NCBI RefSeq assembly: GCF_900108335.1
Contig: NZ_FNVT01000009.1
Location: forward strand, 248,001-312,000
Direction: 5' to 3'
DNA length: 64,000 nt
DNA from: Nonomuraea solani
GTDB taxonomy: Bacteria; Actinomycetota; Actinomycetes; Streptosporangiales; Streptosporangiaceae
Shown here: piece by piece, positions 1-8,994 of the stretch
Layout: every line of letters starts with the position of its first letter
Position numbering within the stretch: the stretch's first letter is position 1
Made by a program: the position numbers and the translations under genes
Notes under the pieces: model-generated
Told to the model about the DNA's origin: nothing
What the model saw: only the letters and a program-made list of their open reading frames with translations
The model's database searches: none

Positions 1-739
1 GCATCAGCGCGGCGGGAATCCGGCCGGCGACGGCGGCGCCCAGGCAGATCACCGCGACGCGGCGTAGCAGCGTCAGGTGGCGCTCCGGCTCGTCCAGGAC
101 CTTGCGGCGCGCGGCCCAGAGACCGGCGAGCATGCCCGGCACCACCATGATCGTGCCCAGCACGGTCTCGACCGGCCACGACGGGATGCTCGCGACCAGG
201 TGCAGGCCCAGCGTGGGCTCCATGTACGCGGCCATGGTGATCGGCGTGCCGGCCGCGGCCGCGGTCAAGGCGGTCACGCTCTGCCAGGTCAGCAGCAGGG
301 TCGCCGGAATCAGTGTCACGCCGGCCGTCCACAGCAGCACCGAGTCCCTGGCCCGCACGATCGGCGCGATCGCCAGCAGCGTCAGCCCGTACACCGCGAC
401 GATGTCGATCGGCACCAGGATCACCGTGTTCGCGAACCCGATGACGGTCAGCCAGAAGCCCCTGCGCCGCAGCAGCCGTCGAAACGAGGTCCACTCGGTC
501 TGCCGCCGGGCCAGTTGCCCCAGCCCGTAGCCGAACAGGAAGACGAACATCGCGCGCGCCTGGTTGTCGGCGACCAGCGACTTGACGAACTTGGCGGTGC
601 CGGACAGCCAGGCGGGCCCGGCGTCCCAGTCGGCGACGAGGGCCGGCGCGTGCGCCAGCGCGATCAGCAACAACATGAAGCCGCGGGCGAGATCCGGTGC
701 CAGCGACCGCGCGGTCACGTTCACGGATGTGATGGTCAT
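1..739 (-). CDS. DUF418 family membrane protein, C-terminus beyond window
   Basis: This frame opens at ATG 739-737 and runs off the left edge without a stop, so only about 246 N-terminal residues are visible. The start reads MTITSVNVTARSLAPDLARG; the PDLARG motif followed by a hydrophobic helix is the N-terminal signature of DUF418/YeiB-type multipass proteins. Further hydrophobic helices follow, with an FLFGYGLGQLARR-type loop and an Arg-rich cytoplasmic loop (RRLLRRRG). Proteins of this family are inner-membrane and their substrate is generally unknown; a transport or acyl-transfer role is only inferred. It lies 87 bp downstream of the SARP regulator on the same strand and could be co-transcribed with it. 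Family call is fairly sure, function is not. Confidence 0.72.
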   Translation of the reverse strand, partial: MTITSVNVTARSLAPDLARGFMLLLIALAHAPALVADWDAGPAWLSGTAKFVKSLVADNQARAMFVFLFGYGLGQLARRQTEWTSFRRLLRRRGFWLTVIGFANTVILVPIDIVAVYGLTLLAIAPIVRARDSVLLWTAGVTLIPATLLLTWQSVTALTAAAAGTPITMAAYMEPTLGLHLVASIPSWPVETVLGTIMVVPGMLAGLWAARRKVLDEPERHLTLLRRVAVICLGAAVAGRIPAALM

Positions 740-826
740 GACGGTTCCTTCAGGGTGGATGGTTCCAACGCCACCCACGATCTCCACCGGGCCTGACAGC
801 GACCTGATAGGCCGCCCGCGCTTCTG

Positions 827-3800
827 TCAGGCCAGCTCGGCCAGCCGGTTCAGGGCCTCCTGCCTGGGTGTTTCCGCGCCGCGGCGGTAGGCCGCGCGGT
901 ATTCCCGCTCGCCGAGCCGGGCGGTGAGCTCCGTCACCAGCTCGCGCAGCTCCGGCTCGCCCTGGTCGAACACGCCGCGGATGGCCTGGCTCGTCCCGAG
1001 CGCGGTCGCCGCGCCGGTCAGGTCGCCCTCCAGCAGGAGCAGCCTGGCCAGTTGCTCCGCGGCCAGGGCCGGATCCTGCCCGCCGAAGGCCGCGCCGACG
1101 GCGGCGGGCAGCAGTTCGCGCGCCGGCCCGGCCGCTCCGGCCGCCAGCAGATTGGCCGTCCGGGCCGCGGCCACGCGCGCCGCGGTGATCTCCGCGGGAA
1201 TCGACATCTCCTGCAGGAACGCCTCCAGCCGGTCGAGCGTCTGGCCGGCCCGGTCCAGCTCGCCGGAGCGGCGGTGCAGGTCGGCCAGGCGCAGCAGCAG
1301 CTCGATTTCGGAGTACGGCTGGGCCCGCTCCACCCCGCGCCCGCGGGCGGCCGCCACGTCCCGCGCGGCGCCGTCCGGGTCGCCGCCGCGGACGCGCAGC
1401 CCGGCGAGCCAGGAGCGGTACATGACCTCCTCGCTGGAGCTGAACTCGGCGGCGAGGGCGACGGCGCGCTCAGCGGCGGCGACGGCCTCGTCATACTCGC
1501 CCTGGACGGAGTGGACGCGCGCCATGCTCATCAGCGTCATCGCCAGCCCGTACCGGTCGCCCACCCCTTCGAACTCCCGCAGCGTGGCGGCCAGCGTCTC
1601 CGCCCCGCCCGGCCAGTCGCCGCGGTCGGCGCGGATGTAGGCGTCCACCCAGTAGGCGGCCGCCCTGGCCCACGGGTGCGGGTGGTTCTTCGCGCGGGGC
1701 AGCTCGCGCTCCAGCAGGTCGTCGAAGCCGAAGAGGTACGCGGGGGCGATCGCGATCACGGACAGCATCGGGTAGTGGTCGATGGCGTCGGTACGGTAGA
1801 CGTCCTCGATCACCGCGCGCACCACGGCGGGTTCGGGGAACGACCCGCTGTTGCCGGCCAGCCGGTGCATCGCGGTGAAGGCGGCCCGGACATGATCGGG
1901 CAGCGCGTCGCCGAACTCCAGCACCTCGGCCAGGAATCCCTCGGAGCGGGCGTCGAAGCGGGCGTTCCAGTAGAGCCACAGCGGGCCGAGCAGCCGCCAG
2001 GCCGAATCGGCGTCGCCGCCATCGATGGCCGCGCGCAGCGCGAACACCAGGTTGTCGTACTCGCCCTCGAAGACGCCCTTGGCTTTGACCTGCCCGTCCG
2101 TGAGCAGTATCGGCTCCTGCTCCTCCACCAGGCCCCGGAAGAACTCCACGAACCGGGCGGAGACCGCCTCCCACTCGCCGGCCTGGCGCAGCCGTTCGGC
2201 CGCGAAGACGCGTACGGTCTCCAGCATCCGGTAGCGCTCGCCGCCCTGCACGATCGACTTCTCGACCAGCGAGCCCAGCACGTAGACGACCTCCTCTACC
2301 GGCAGCATCCCGTCGTCGGAGCAGACCGCCTCCACCGCCGCTCCCCCGACCTCGGCCGGAAAGATCGACATCCGCCGGGCCAGCGCCCGCTCCCGCTCGC
2401 TCAGCAGCTCCCAGCTCCATTCGACCACCGCGGCCAGGGTCCGCTGGCGCGGCAGCGCGGCCCTGTCGCCCGAGGTGAGCAGCCGGAAGCGGTCGTCGAG
2501 CCGCTTGGCGATCTGGTCGACCCCCATCGAACGCAGCCGGGCCGCCGCCAGCTCCAGCGCGAGCGGCAGCCCGTCCAGCCGCCGGCAGATCTCCGCCACC
2601 GGCTCCGCGGTGTCCGTGTCCAGCTCGAAGGCCGGCCGTACCGCCTTGGCCCGGTCCGCGAACAGCCGCGCCGCCGCCGGCTCGGCCAGCGGCCCGAGCG
2701 GGCACAACGCCTCGCCGGTGACCGCCAGCGCCTCCCTGCTGGTCGCCAGGATCGTCAGGTACGGCAGCCGATCCAGCAGCCGCCGCCCGAAGCCGGCCGC
2801 GGCGTCCACCAGATGCTCGCAGTTGTCGAGCACCAGCACCGCCTCACCCACGCTCAGCAGCTCCGCCACCCGATCCACCGGGTCCGCCGGCTGCACGGCC
2901 ACCCGCTGCCCGGGCGGCTTCAGGTCCCGCGAGCTGACCGCGCCGAGCACCGCGTCGGCCATCCGTTCCGGCGAGCTCACCCCGGCCAGCGGTACGAACC
3001 ACACCCGGCCGCGCTCGTGGGCCCGGTGCCGCGACACCGCCTCCAGCGCCAGCCGCGTCTTGCCGGCCCCGCCCGGCCCGACGATGGTGACCAGCCGCGA
3101 CTCCTCCAGCAGCGCGGCCAGCAGCCCCAGCTCGTCCGCGCGCCCGACGAAGCTGGTCAGCCGCGCGGGCAGCCGCCCCGGCGCCGCCCGCGTGGGCGCG
3201 TCGAGCTCGCCGCGCAGCACCGCCAGGTGGGTCTCCCGCAGCTCGGCCGACGGGTCGACGCCCAGCTCCTCGGCCAGCCTCGCCCGCGTCCGCTCGTAGA
3301 CGGTCAGCGCGTCGGCCTGCCGCCCGGCCGCGTAAAGCGCCCGCATCCGCAGCACGGCCGGCCGCTCCCGCAGCGGATGCCGCGCCCCGATGTCCTCCAG
3401 CTCGGCCAGCACCTCGGCATGCCGGCCCAGCCGGAGCGCCGCCTCGAACCAGTCCTCGGCGACGCGGACGCGCAGCTCGTTCAGCCGCAGGGCGGCGGAC
3501 CGGGCGAACGGCAGGTCCGGCAGGTCGGCCAGCGCCTCGCCCGACCACAGCTTCCGCGCCTCGCCGAGCAAGGACGCGGCGGCCTCCACCCGTCCGGCCT
3601 CCAGCTCACGACCGCCCCGGGCGGCCAGCTCCGCCAGGTGGAGCGCGTCCACGTCCTCGGCCCGCACCGCCAGCCGGTATCCGCCCGGAACCGACTCCAC
3701 GGCGGCCACCCCACGCAGCGCCTTGCGCAACCGCGACACCAGGGCCTGCAACGCGTTGGCCGAGTCGGCGGGCGGCTCGGAGTCCCACAGGTCGTCGATG

Positions 3801-3937
3801 AGCGCGTCGGAGGTCACCACCCGGCCGGCGTCCAGCGCCAGCCGGGCCACGAGCACGCGTAACCGCGCGCCGCCGACCACGACCCGATGCGCGTGGTCGT
3901 CGAAGACGCGCACCGGCCCCAGCAACGCGATCCGCAT
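827..3937 (-). CDS. AfsR/SARP-family transcriptional regulator (BTAD + AAA ATPase + TPR)
   Basis: The 1036-residue protein begins MRIALLGPVRVF, the usual start of SARP proteins. Residues 1-95 form an OmpR-type winged helix (DALIDDLWDSEPP, VSRLRKAL, VPGGYRL) and residues 96-245 the bacterial transcriptional activation domain ending LGVDPSAELRETH. An NB-ARC/STAND ATPase follows with Walker A GPGGAGKT near 287-294 and Walker B VLVLDNCEH near 367-375. The rest is helical TPR-like sequence. Such proteins activate pathway genes by binding direct heptamer repeats near -35 boxes, with the ATPase/TPR part gating activity. The DUF418 gene lies just downstream and the flavin monooxygenase gene 55 bp upstream, all on the minus strand. 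Its target is unknown. No truncation is visible. Confidence 0.9.
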   Translation of the reverse strand: MRIALLGPVRVFDDHAHRVVVGGARLRVLVARLALDAGRVVTSDALIDDLWDSEPPADSANALQALVSRLRKALRGVAAVESVPGGYRLAVRAEDVDALHLAELAARGGRELEAGRVEAAASLLGEARKLWSGEALADLPDLPFARSAALRLNELRVRVAEDWFEAALRLGRHAEVLAELEDIGARHPLRERPAVLRMRALYAAGRQADALTVYERTRARLAEELGVDPSAELRETHLAVLRGELDAPTRAAPGRLPARLTSFVGRADELGLLAALLEESRLVTIVGPGGAGKTRLALEAVSRHRAHERGRVWFVPLAGVSSPERMADAVLGAVSSRDLKPPGQRVAVQPADPVDRVAELLSVGEAVLVLDNCEHLVDAAAGFGRRLLDRLPYLTILATSREALAVTGEALCPLGPLAEPAAARLFADRAKAVRPAFELDTDTAEPVAEICRRLDGLPLALELAAARLRSMGVDQIAKRLDDRFRLLTSGDRAALPRQRTLAAVVEWSWELLSERERALARRMSIFPAEVGGAAVEAVCSDDGMLPVEEVVYVLGSLVEKSIVQGGERYRMLETVRVFAAERLRQAGEWEAVSARFVEFFRGLVEEQEPILLTDGQVKAKGVFEGEYDNLVFALRAAIDGGDADSAWRLLGPLWLYWNARFDARSEGFLAEVLEFGDALPDHVRAAFTAMHRLAGNSGSFPEPAVVRAVIEDVYRTDAIDHYPMLSVIAIAPAYLFGFDDLLERELPRAKNHPHPWARAAAYWVDAYIRADRGDWPGGAETLAATLREFEGVGDRYGLAMTLMSMARVHSVQGEYDEAVAAAERAVALAAEFSSSEEVMYRSWLAGLRVRGGDPDGAARDVAAARGRGVERAQPYSEIELLLRLADLHRRSGELDRAGQTLDRLEAFLQEMSIPAEITAARVAAARTANLLAAGAAGPARELLPAAVGAAFGGQDPALAAEQLARLLLLEGDLTGAATALGTSQAIRGVFDQGEPELRELVTELTARLGEREYRAAYRRGAETPRQEALNRLAELA

Positions 3938-3992
3938 CCGACCACTCTCTCAGACGCGAGATATGCCGAAGGGCCAAGGGACCGTACGGCCT

Positions 3993-5453
3993 TCAGGCCG
4001 ATGGGGTCGCGGTGCCCGCCCAGGTGGCCAGGGTGGCGCGGAGGCTCTCCGCGTCGGGGCGGTCGGTCGCCCAGGCGAAGTAGCCGTCGGGACGGACGAG
4101 GGCCGTGGTGCGCCGGGAGCCGGCCCAGTGCGCGTGGACGACGTGGCCGGGCACGTCCGCGTCCTGACCGGCCGGTGTGATCAGCACGAACCTGCCGCCG
4201 CGCTGGAGCTCGTTCAGGCGCCCCTCGGCCAGTTTCACGTCGGGGGCGCGCCGTCCGGTCAGCCTGTGCGCACCGCGCGGGGCCTTGTGGGCGATGCCGA
4301 TCCCGGTGATCATGGACGCCGCCTTGTCGGCCAGCGGGCGGAAGTCGCTGACGACCATCCCGGCCACGCGGCGCAGCAGCCGGGTGGCGAACCCGCGTAG
4401 CAAGGCGGCTCGCACCAGCGTCCCGCTCATCCGCAGCACCAGCTTGCCGACCGCGTGCCGTTCGGCCTGGTAGGTGTCCAGTAACCGGTCTCCGGCGCCG
4501 TCGCGCAGCACGGCCACCAGCTTCCAGCTCAGATTGGCGGCGTCCTGGAGCCCGGTGTTCATGCCCATGGCGCCGGCCGGGGAGTGCACGTGCGCGGCGT
4601 CACCGGCGAGGAACACCCGCCCGACGCGGTACGCGGGAGCCTGCCGCTCGTCGCTGTGGAACCGGGACTTCCAAGGGATGTCGGTGATGCCGTAGTCGGT
4701 GCCGAAGTTCATCCTGAGCAGTTCCCTGATCTCCTCCGCCTCCAGCGGCGCGTCGTCGGGAAGCTGGTGGCGCCGGTTCCAGCCGGTCACCCGGTACAGG
4801 CCGTCGCCCATCTCGGTGAGCAGCGCGAACCCGTCCGGGACGGCGTTCACGACGAAGGGCCGGTCGGGCGCCTTGCCGAGCCTGACGTCGGCCAGGATCA
4901 GCGAGCTGAGGATCGTGTCGCCGGGGAAGGGCTGGCCGATCGCGGGCCGGACCGAGCTGTGCACCCCGTCGGCGCCGACCAGGTAGGACGCGCGGAACGT
5001 GGCGCCCGGCCGCCCGTCCTTGTCCCTCGTGCGGGCCGTGACGCCGTCCGCGTCCTGCTCCACCGCGACGACCTTGGTCTCGTACGCGAAGGCGACCCCG
5101 GCCTCCCGGGCCCGGCGCTCCAGCACCTTCTCCACCTCGTACTGCGGGGTGAACAGGACGAACGGGTAGCGGGTGGGCAGCCGCGAGGGGTCGAGCCGGG
5201 CCGCCTCGAACAGCGCCAGCCGGTCGATGGGGTGCCCGCCCGCCACGACCTCGTCGGCGATGCCGCGGGCGTCGAACTGCTCCAGGACCCGGGCGTGCAC
5301 GACCAGCGCCCGGGACAGATTGCTGACCTTGTGCGGGCGGCGCTCGGCGAGCACGACCGACAGACCCGCCTCGGCCAGATCGCCGGCCAGCAGCAACCCG
5401 GTCGGGCCCGCGCCCACGACCAGGACGTCGGTGTTGGTGACAGTGGGTGACAT
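3993..5453 (-). CDS. FAD-dependent aromatic monooxygenase (PheA/TfdB class)
   Basis: The enzyme has 486 residues and belongs to the class A flavoprotein hydroxylases that use NAD(P)H and O2 to hydroxylate aromatic or polyketide substrates. The dinucleotide fold VLVVGAGPTGLLLAGDLAEA is at the N-terminus, the DG motif GADGVHSSVRP is near residue 160, and FAD-contacting FLAGDAAHVHSPAGAMGMNTG sits near 280-300 (shown here only as landmarks). A thioredoxin-like C-terminal region follows. ATG at 5453 is preferred over the longer frame to 5504 because GAGGGGG lies just upstream and the extension overlaps operator-like repeats. The gene follows a TetR gene, suggesting substrate-inducible detoxification of a quinone or antibiotic, or a tailoring step. 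All motifs are intact, unlike the related gene at the right edge. Confidence 0.88.
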   Translation of the reverse strand: MSPTVTNTDVLVVGAGPTGLLLAGDLAEAGLSVVLAERRPHKVSNLSRALVVHARVLEQFDARGIADEVVAGGHPIDRLALFEAARLDPSRLPTRYPFVLFTPQYEVEKVLERRAREAGVAFAYETKVVAVEQDADGVTARTRDKDGRPGATFRASYLVGADGVHSSVRPAIGQPFPGDTILSSLILADVRLGKAPDRPFVVNAVPDGFALLTEMGDGLYRVTGWNRRHQLPDDAPLEAEEIRELLRMNFGTDYGITDIPWKSRFHSDERQAPAYRVGRVFLAGDAAHVHSPAGAMGMNTGLQDAANLSWKLVAVLRDGAGDRLLDTYQAERHAVGKLVLRMSGTLVRAALLRGFATRLLRRVAGMVVSDFRPLADKAASMITGIGIAHKAPRGAHRLTGRRAPDVKLAEGRLNELQRGGRFVLITPAGQDADVPGHVVHAHWAGSRRTTALVRPDGYFAWATDRPDAESLRATLATWAGTATPSA

Positions 5454-5472
5454 GGCATCCCCCTCAGAGCTT

Positions 5473-5502
5473 GCCAACGCTTGTTGGTCAACGCTTGTAG
5501 GC
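5473..5502. promoter_or_regulatory. Probable TetR operator pair before the monooxygenase
   Basis: Two adjacent dyads read GCCAACGCTTGTTGG and GTCAACGCTTGTAGGC. Both share the half-site (G)CCAAC/GTTGG(C) with the dyad at 6145-6162 next to the TetR start. They lie 20-50 bp upstream of the monooxygenase ATG, where bound repressor would block transcription. Assignment rests on the shared motif and location only. Confidence 0.55.
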
Positions 5503-5528
5503 AAACGTTAAGACGGCGCGCTGCACGA

Positions 5529-5546
5529 TGTCAACAGGCGTTGGCA
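5529..5546. promoter_or_regulatory. Third candidate TetR operator
   Basis: TGTCAACAGGCGTTGGCA is an imperfect dyad with the same CAAC/GTTGG half-sites as the pair at 5473-5502. It sits between the 3' end of the TetR gene and the monooxygenase start, so it could strengthen repression of the downstream gene. Confidence 0.45.
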
Positions 5547-5582
5547 TCGTGCGCACGCCCTCTGTCACCCGGGGAACCGCCG

Positions 5583-6131
5583 TCAGGAGCCGATCAGGTA
5601 GCGCCGCAGGGTCGGGCCGAGCCACTCGATGATCTCGTCACGGCTCAGCGCGACGACCGGCGGCAGGCGGAGCACGTACCGGCAGAGGGCGAAGCCGAGC
5701 GCCTGAGTGGCGACCAGCCCGGCCCGGGTGTGCGCCTGGGCCGGGTCGCCGGTGAGCTTGACGACCAGAGGGGTGAGCTGGTCGGCGAAGATGGCGCGCA
5801 TCCGCTCGGCGGCCTGATCGTTGGTCACCGCCGTACGCAGCAGGATCGCCAGCACGTCACCGTCGCCCCACCGGTCGACCAGATGCGCGGCCAGCGCGTG
5901 CCCGACCTGGTCGTGGGGCAACCCGGTGACGTCGGGCAGGCGCAGGTCGAAGTCCGCGGCGGTGGCGAACAACTGTTGCTTGCTGCCGAAGTAGCGCATC
6001 ACCATCGACGGGTCGATGCCCGCGGTGGCGGCGATGGCCCGGATGGTGGCGCGGTCGTAGCCATCGGCGGCGAAGTGCTCGCGGGCGGCCCGCAGGATCG
6101 CGGCCTTGGTGTCCTCGGACGATCGTCTCAC
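5583..6131 (-). CDS. TetR/AcrR family transcriptional repressor
   Basis: The 182-residue protein starts at GTG 6131 as VRRSSEDTKAAILRAAREHF. It has the TetR helix-turn-helix (DRATIRAIAATAGIDPSMVM, then RYFGSKQQLF) in residues 20-60 and an all-helical ligand domain with a TetR_C-like end (ALGFALCRYVLRLP). The open frame extends to 6308, but the extra 59 residues are low-complexity and cover a near-perfect dyad at 6145-6162, so the GTG is the likely start. The gene precedes the flavin monooxygenase on the same strand with a 129-bp gap, and matching dyads lie in front of both genes. It therefore probably represses itself and the monooxygenase and is released by an aromatic substrate. Confidence 0.88.
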   Translation of the reverse strand: MRRSSEDTKAAILRAAREHFAADGYDRATIRAIAATAGIDPSMVMRYFGSKQQLFATAADFDLRLPDVTGLPHDQVGHALAAHLVDRWGDGDVLAILLRTAVTNDQAAERMRAIFADQLTPLVVKLTGDPAQAHTRAGLVATQALGFALCRYVLRLPPVVALSRDEIIEWLGPTLRRYLIGS

Positions 6132-6144
6132 GCCGGCCAGTGTA

Positions 6145-6162
6145 GGCCAACACGTGTTTGCC
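6145..6162. promoter_or_regulatory. Near-perfect dyad, TetR autoregulatory operator
   Basis: GGCCAACACGTGTTTGCC is an 18-bp dyad with one mismatched pair, starting 13 bp upstream of the TetR GTG. Its half-sites match the dyads before the monooxygenase, which supports autoregulation. Confidence 0.6.
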
Positions 6163-6372
6163 CACGGGCGTTGACGATCTTGGCCAGAGGTGGGCACCGC
6201 CGCCGCGAGGGTCGTGGCGGCGGCCTTCTTGTGACCCGATGGCGGTCGCCGGCCTGGACCGCCTGCGGGAATCAGGACAGCCACCGGCATGGGGGCTTGA
6301 TGACTCATTAATGTCCGTAGCTTGACGGTTGATCAACGTGACCGGAAACGACCTCTTCATAGTCTTGATGAG

Positions 6373-7443
6373 ATGGCAAACCTGAGGTGGGCCGCCTGGC
6401 CGGCCCTGCTCGCCGCCCTCATCTTGGCCGCCTGCATTGTTGGCTTGTGCGGGATAGCGATACTGACGCGCGACGATGCGCCTGTGAGGACGCGGGCGTC
6501 CGCGTCGATCTCCGGCTCGGGTTCGACCGCGCAGAAGGGCGCGATGGACGCGTGGCGTGCCGAGTTTCATCGGACCCATCCCGATCTTCGCGTGGACTAC
6601 CGGGCCAACGGGTCAGGAGCCGGCATTCGCGATTTCCTTGCCGGCACCACCGCGTTCGCCGGTTCCGATGTCGCGCTGCAACCGCGGGAACAGGTGCTGG
6701 CGGACAGGCGCTGCGGCGCCAGGGCGGTGCACCTGCCCATGGTGGTCGGCCCCATCGCGCTGCCGTACAACCTGCCGTCCGTACCGGATCTGAGACTTTC
6801 GCCCACCACCCTCACCGCCATCTTCAGCGGGCGGATCACCAGGTGGGACGCCCGGGAGATCGCCGCCGACAACGTCGGCGTGCGGCTGCCGCCCAGCCGC
6901 ATCCGGCCCATCCACCGCTCCGACGACTCAGGCACCACCCACAACTTCACCTCCTACCTCCAGGCGGCGGGCCGCTGGCCGCACCCCCCGTCCAGAAAAT
7001 GGACCGACGCCGGGCGGGGCGTCGCGGGTTCCGATGGGGTCACCCAGCTCGTCCAGTACGTCGAGGGGTCCATCGGGTACGTCGAATACGGGTTCGCCAG
7101 CAATGCCCGCCTGCGCACCGCCAAGGTGCGCAACGCCGCCGGCCGGTTCGTCGCGCTCTCACCCGAGAGTGCCACCGAGGCGCTGGACGGCGCCCGGAGG
7201 GCCGGCGAGAACGATGATCTGGTGGTGAAGTTCGACTACCTGACCAAGGCCAAGGGCGCCTACCCCATCATTCTGGTCACGTACGAAATCACCTGCTCCA
7301 ACAACTCCGACCCGCTCGTACGGACCTTCCTGACCTACACCGCGAGCGACGCCGGCCAGTCCTACCTTCCTCTGTACGGCTACGCCCCGCTCCCGCAGGA
7401 GCTTCTCCTCCGGGTACGTGCACAGCTCGGCGTCACGAGCTGA
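6373..7443 (+). CDS. PstS-like phosphate-binding protein, membrane-anchored
   Basis: The product has 356 residues from ATG 6373 (MANLRWAAWPALLAALILAAC). An upstream in-frame TTG at 6322 adds 17 unconvincing residues. The N-terminal hydrophobic stretch is either a lipoprotein signal (LAAC) or an anchor helix, since hydrophobic residues continue after the Cys. The mature part has PstS hallmarks: SISGSGSTAQKGAMDAW, RANGSGAGIRDFLAG, a GSDV segment, ITRWDAREI, HRSDDSGTTHNF and GSIGYVEYG, which together build the phosphate site. No pstC, pstA or pstB is in the window, so it is either an orphan scavenging protein or a phosphate sensor. It converges on the next gene with a 5-bp gap. Confidence 0.85.
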   Translation: MANLRWAAWPALLAALILAACIVGLCGIAILTRDDAPVRTRASASISGSGSTAQKGAMDAWRAEFHRTHPDLRVDYRANGSGAGIRDFLAGTTAFAGSDVALQPREQVLADRRCGARAVHLPMVVGPIALPYNLPSVPDLRLSPTTLTAIFSGRITRWDAREIAADNVGVRLPPSRIRPIHRSDDSGTTHNFTSYLQAAGRWPHPPSRKWTDAGRGVAGSDGVTQLVQYVEGSIGYVEYGFASNARLRTAKVRNAAGRFVALSPESATEALDGARRAGENDDLVVKFDYLTKAKGAYPIILVTYEITCSNNSDPLVRTFLTYTASDAGQSYLPLYGYAPLPQELLLRVRAQLGVTS

Positions 7444-7448
7444 CCAGG

Positions 7449-8807
7449 TCAGCCGTACGATTTGGCGACACCGTCGAGCAGGTTCTCCAGGGTGTCGTAG
7501 GAAGGAATGTCGACCACGTCGATGAGGTCGGCCGCGACGCGTACCTTGTGGTCGGCGGCGACCTGGGCGAAGCGGCCGGTGTCGCCGGAGCGGAACCCGT
7601 GCTCGGCGGCCAGCCGCTGCAGTTGCGGGTCGGTGCTGAGCAGGCGTCCGACGCGGTCACCGTCCGCGTTGAGCGGCACCAGCGTGTGCTTCGACAGCAC
7701 GGTCGGCGACGGGTACATCAGCACCATTCCGGGCTTGAGCCGCCCTTGCGTGGCGGCGTCGATGAACTGCGACTCGTAGATCCACACCATCGGCGACGGG
7801 CCCATGCCCACCGTGAGGTATTCGTTGAACGGGCCCTCGGAGGTGTTGTCGGTGTAACCCTGGCCGGTGAAGAGCCGCGTCACCAGGGGCAGCACGGTCT
7901 TCTCTTCGGAGGCGCCGTGCACGACCTTGCCGCCGTTCGCGACATAGCTGTTGATCGCCAGGTACATGGCGGCGGAGTTCGACGTGCGCGGGTCCGTCGT
8001 GGAGATCAGGATGTTCTTGTCGACGGGATAGACGGAGTTGCCCGCGAGCTGGTCCCACTTCGTGTCCGTGGTGACCAGTTCGAGGTGGCGGCCGATTCTG
8101 AAGGCCGGGACGGCGTCCTGCTTCACGACGCCCGCCTTGGTGAGCAGGTCCGCGATCGGCTGGAACGTCGCGATCGCCATGGGCGAGGAGAACGGCGTGT
8201 ACTTCGTGCCGACCTTGCGGAGGCGCTGGATGTACTCGCCCGCAGGCGCGCTCGACGGGAACGCGAAGTCGTAACCGCCGAGGTCCGTCGACGTGGCGAT
8301 CTGGCGGGAGCCTGCCGTCTCGATCTCGACCTTCACGCCCTTGCCGGCGAAGGCCCGCACCACCTGCGGGTCCTCGAAGAACGCCTTCTTCTCTGAGCCG
8401 ATCACACCACGCACGGTCGCGAGAGGCGGCGGCGCCGGGGGCTCCTCCTGCCCGAGGTTCACGACCACCACGGTGGCGACGACGGCGACCGCGACGGCCA
8501 GCCCGGCCGGGATCAGCACCTTGCGGCCGGGCATCTTCCTCGCGACCGGGACGGGCTCGGGCCGCTCTTCTGGTGTTGCGACCTCGACGGGTACGTTCGT
8601 TTCCACCCGTACCGCCAGCTCGCCACGCGCCAGGCGTTCGGCCAGGACAGGGATGAAATCCCGGACAGGAAAGCCGTCGAAGCGGCGATAGGCCGCCTGC
8701 ATCACCCTCTCGACGTGCTCGGCGGAATGGGTGCCGGCGAAGACCTGAACCAGGTGCTCGGTGGTCCGGCGGATCGCCTGTTGTTCGCGGAGGGCCTCGA
8801 CACTCAC
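7449..8807 (-). CDS. Membrane-anchored substrate-binding-domain protein
   Basis: GTG 8807 with GGGGAGA upstream gives 452 residues. Residues 1-60 form a short helical domain (REQQAIRRTTEHLVQVFAG, HVERVMQAAYRRFDGFPVRD) resembling the three-helix-bundle domain seen at the start of several actinobacterial membrane proteins. A Pro-rich linker and one transmembrane helix (LIPAGLAVAVAVVATVVVV) follow near 100-120. The external part looks like a type 2 periplasmic binding fold: GSRQIATSTDLGGYDFAFPS, SPMAIATF, NILISTTDPRTSNSAAMYLA and GPSPMVWIYESQF. An N-terminal cytoplasmic domain joined to an outside binding domain suggests a ligand sensor rather than an ABC component. It faces the PstS-like gene tail to tail. 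Exact family is not recognised. Confidence 0.7.
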   Translation of the reverse strand: MSVEALREQQAIRRTTEHLVQVFAGTHSAEHVERVMQAAYRRFDGFPVRDFIPVLAERLARGELAVRVETNVPVEVATPEERPEPVPVARKMPGRKVLIPAGLAVAVAVVATVVVVNLGQEEPPAPPPLATVRGVIGSEKKAFFEDPQVVRAFAGKGVKVEIETAGSRQIATSTDLGGYDFAFPSSAPAGEYIQRLRKVGTKYTPFSSPMAIATFQPIADLLTKAGVVKQDAVPAFRIGRHLELVTTDTKWDQLAGNSVYPVDKNILISTTDPRTSNSAAMYLAINSYVANGGKVVHGASEEKTVLPLVTRLFTGQGYTDNTSEGPFNEYLTVGMGPSPMVWIYESQFIDAATQGRLKPGMVLMYPSPTVLSKHTLVPLNADGDRVGRLLSTDPQLQRLAAEHGFRSGDTGRFAQVAADHKVRVAADLIDVVDIPSYDTLENLLDGVAKSYG

Positions 8808-8994
8808 CAATATCTCCCCGACGTCGCATTTGTCATATTTCGCGGCAAGCTGTACGCCGGCCCGAACGTCGGGACCTAACCATATAGGCGTTTTCGGGCG
8901 GGTCGATAACTAGGCCAAGCCGTTCATGACACCGACCTTTTCAACCTGCGATTGTTCATGATCGTTCACCGTCGAGACATCCGCCCGACGGCCA

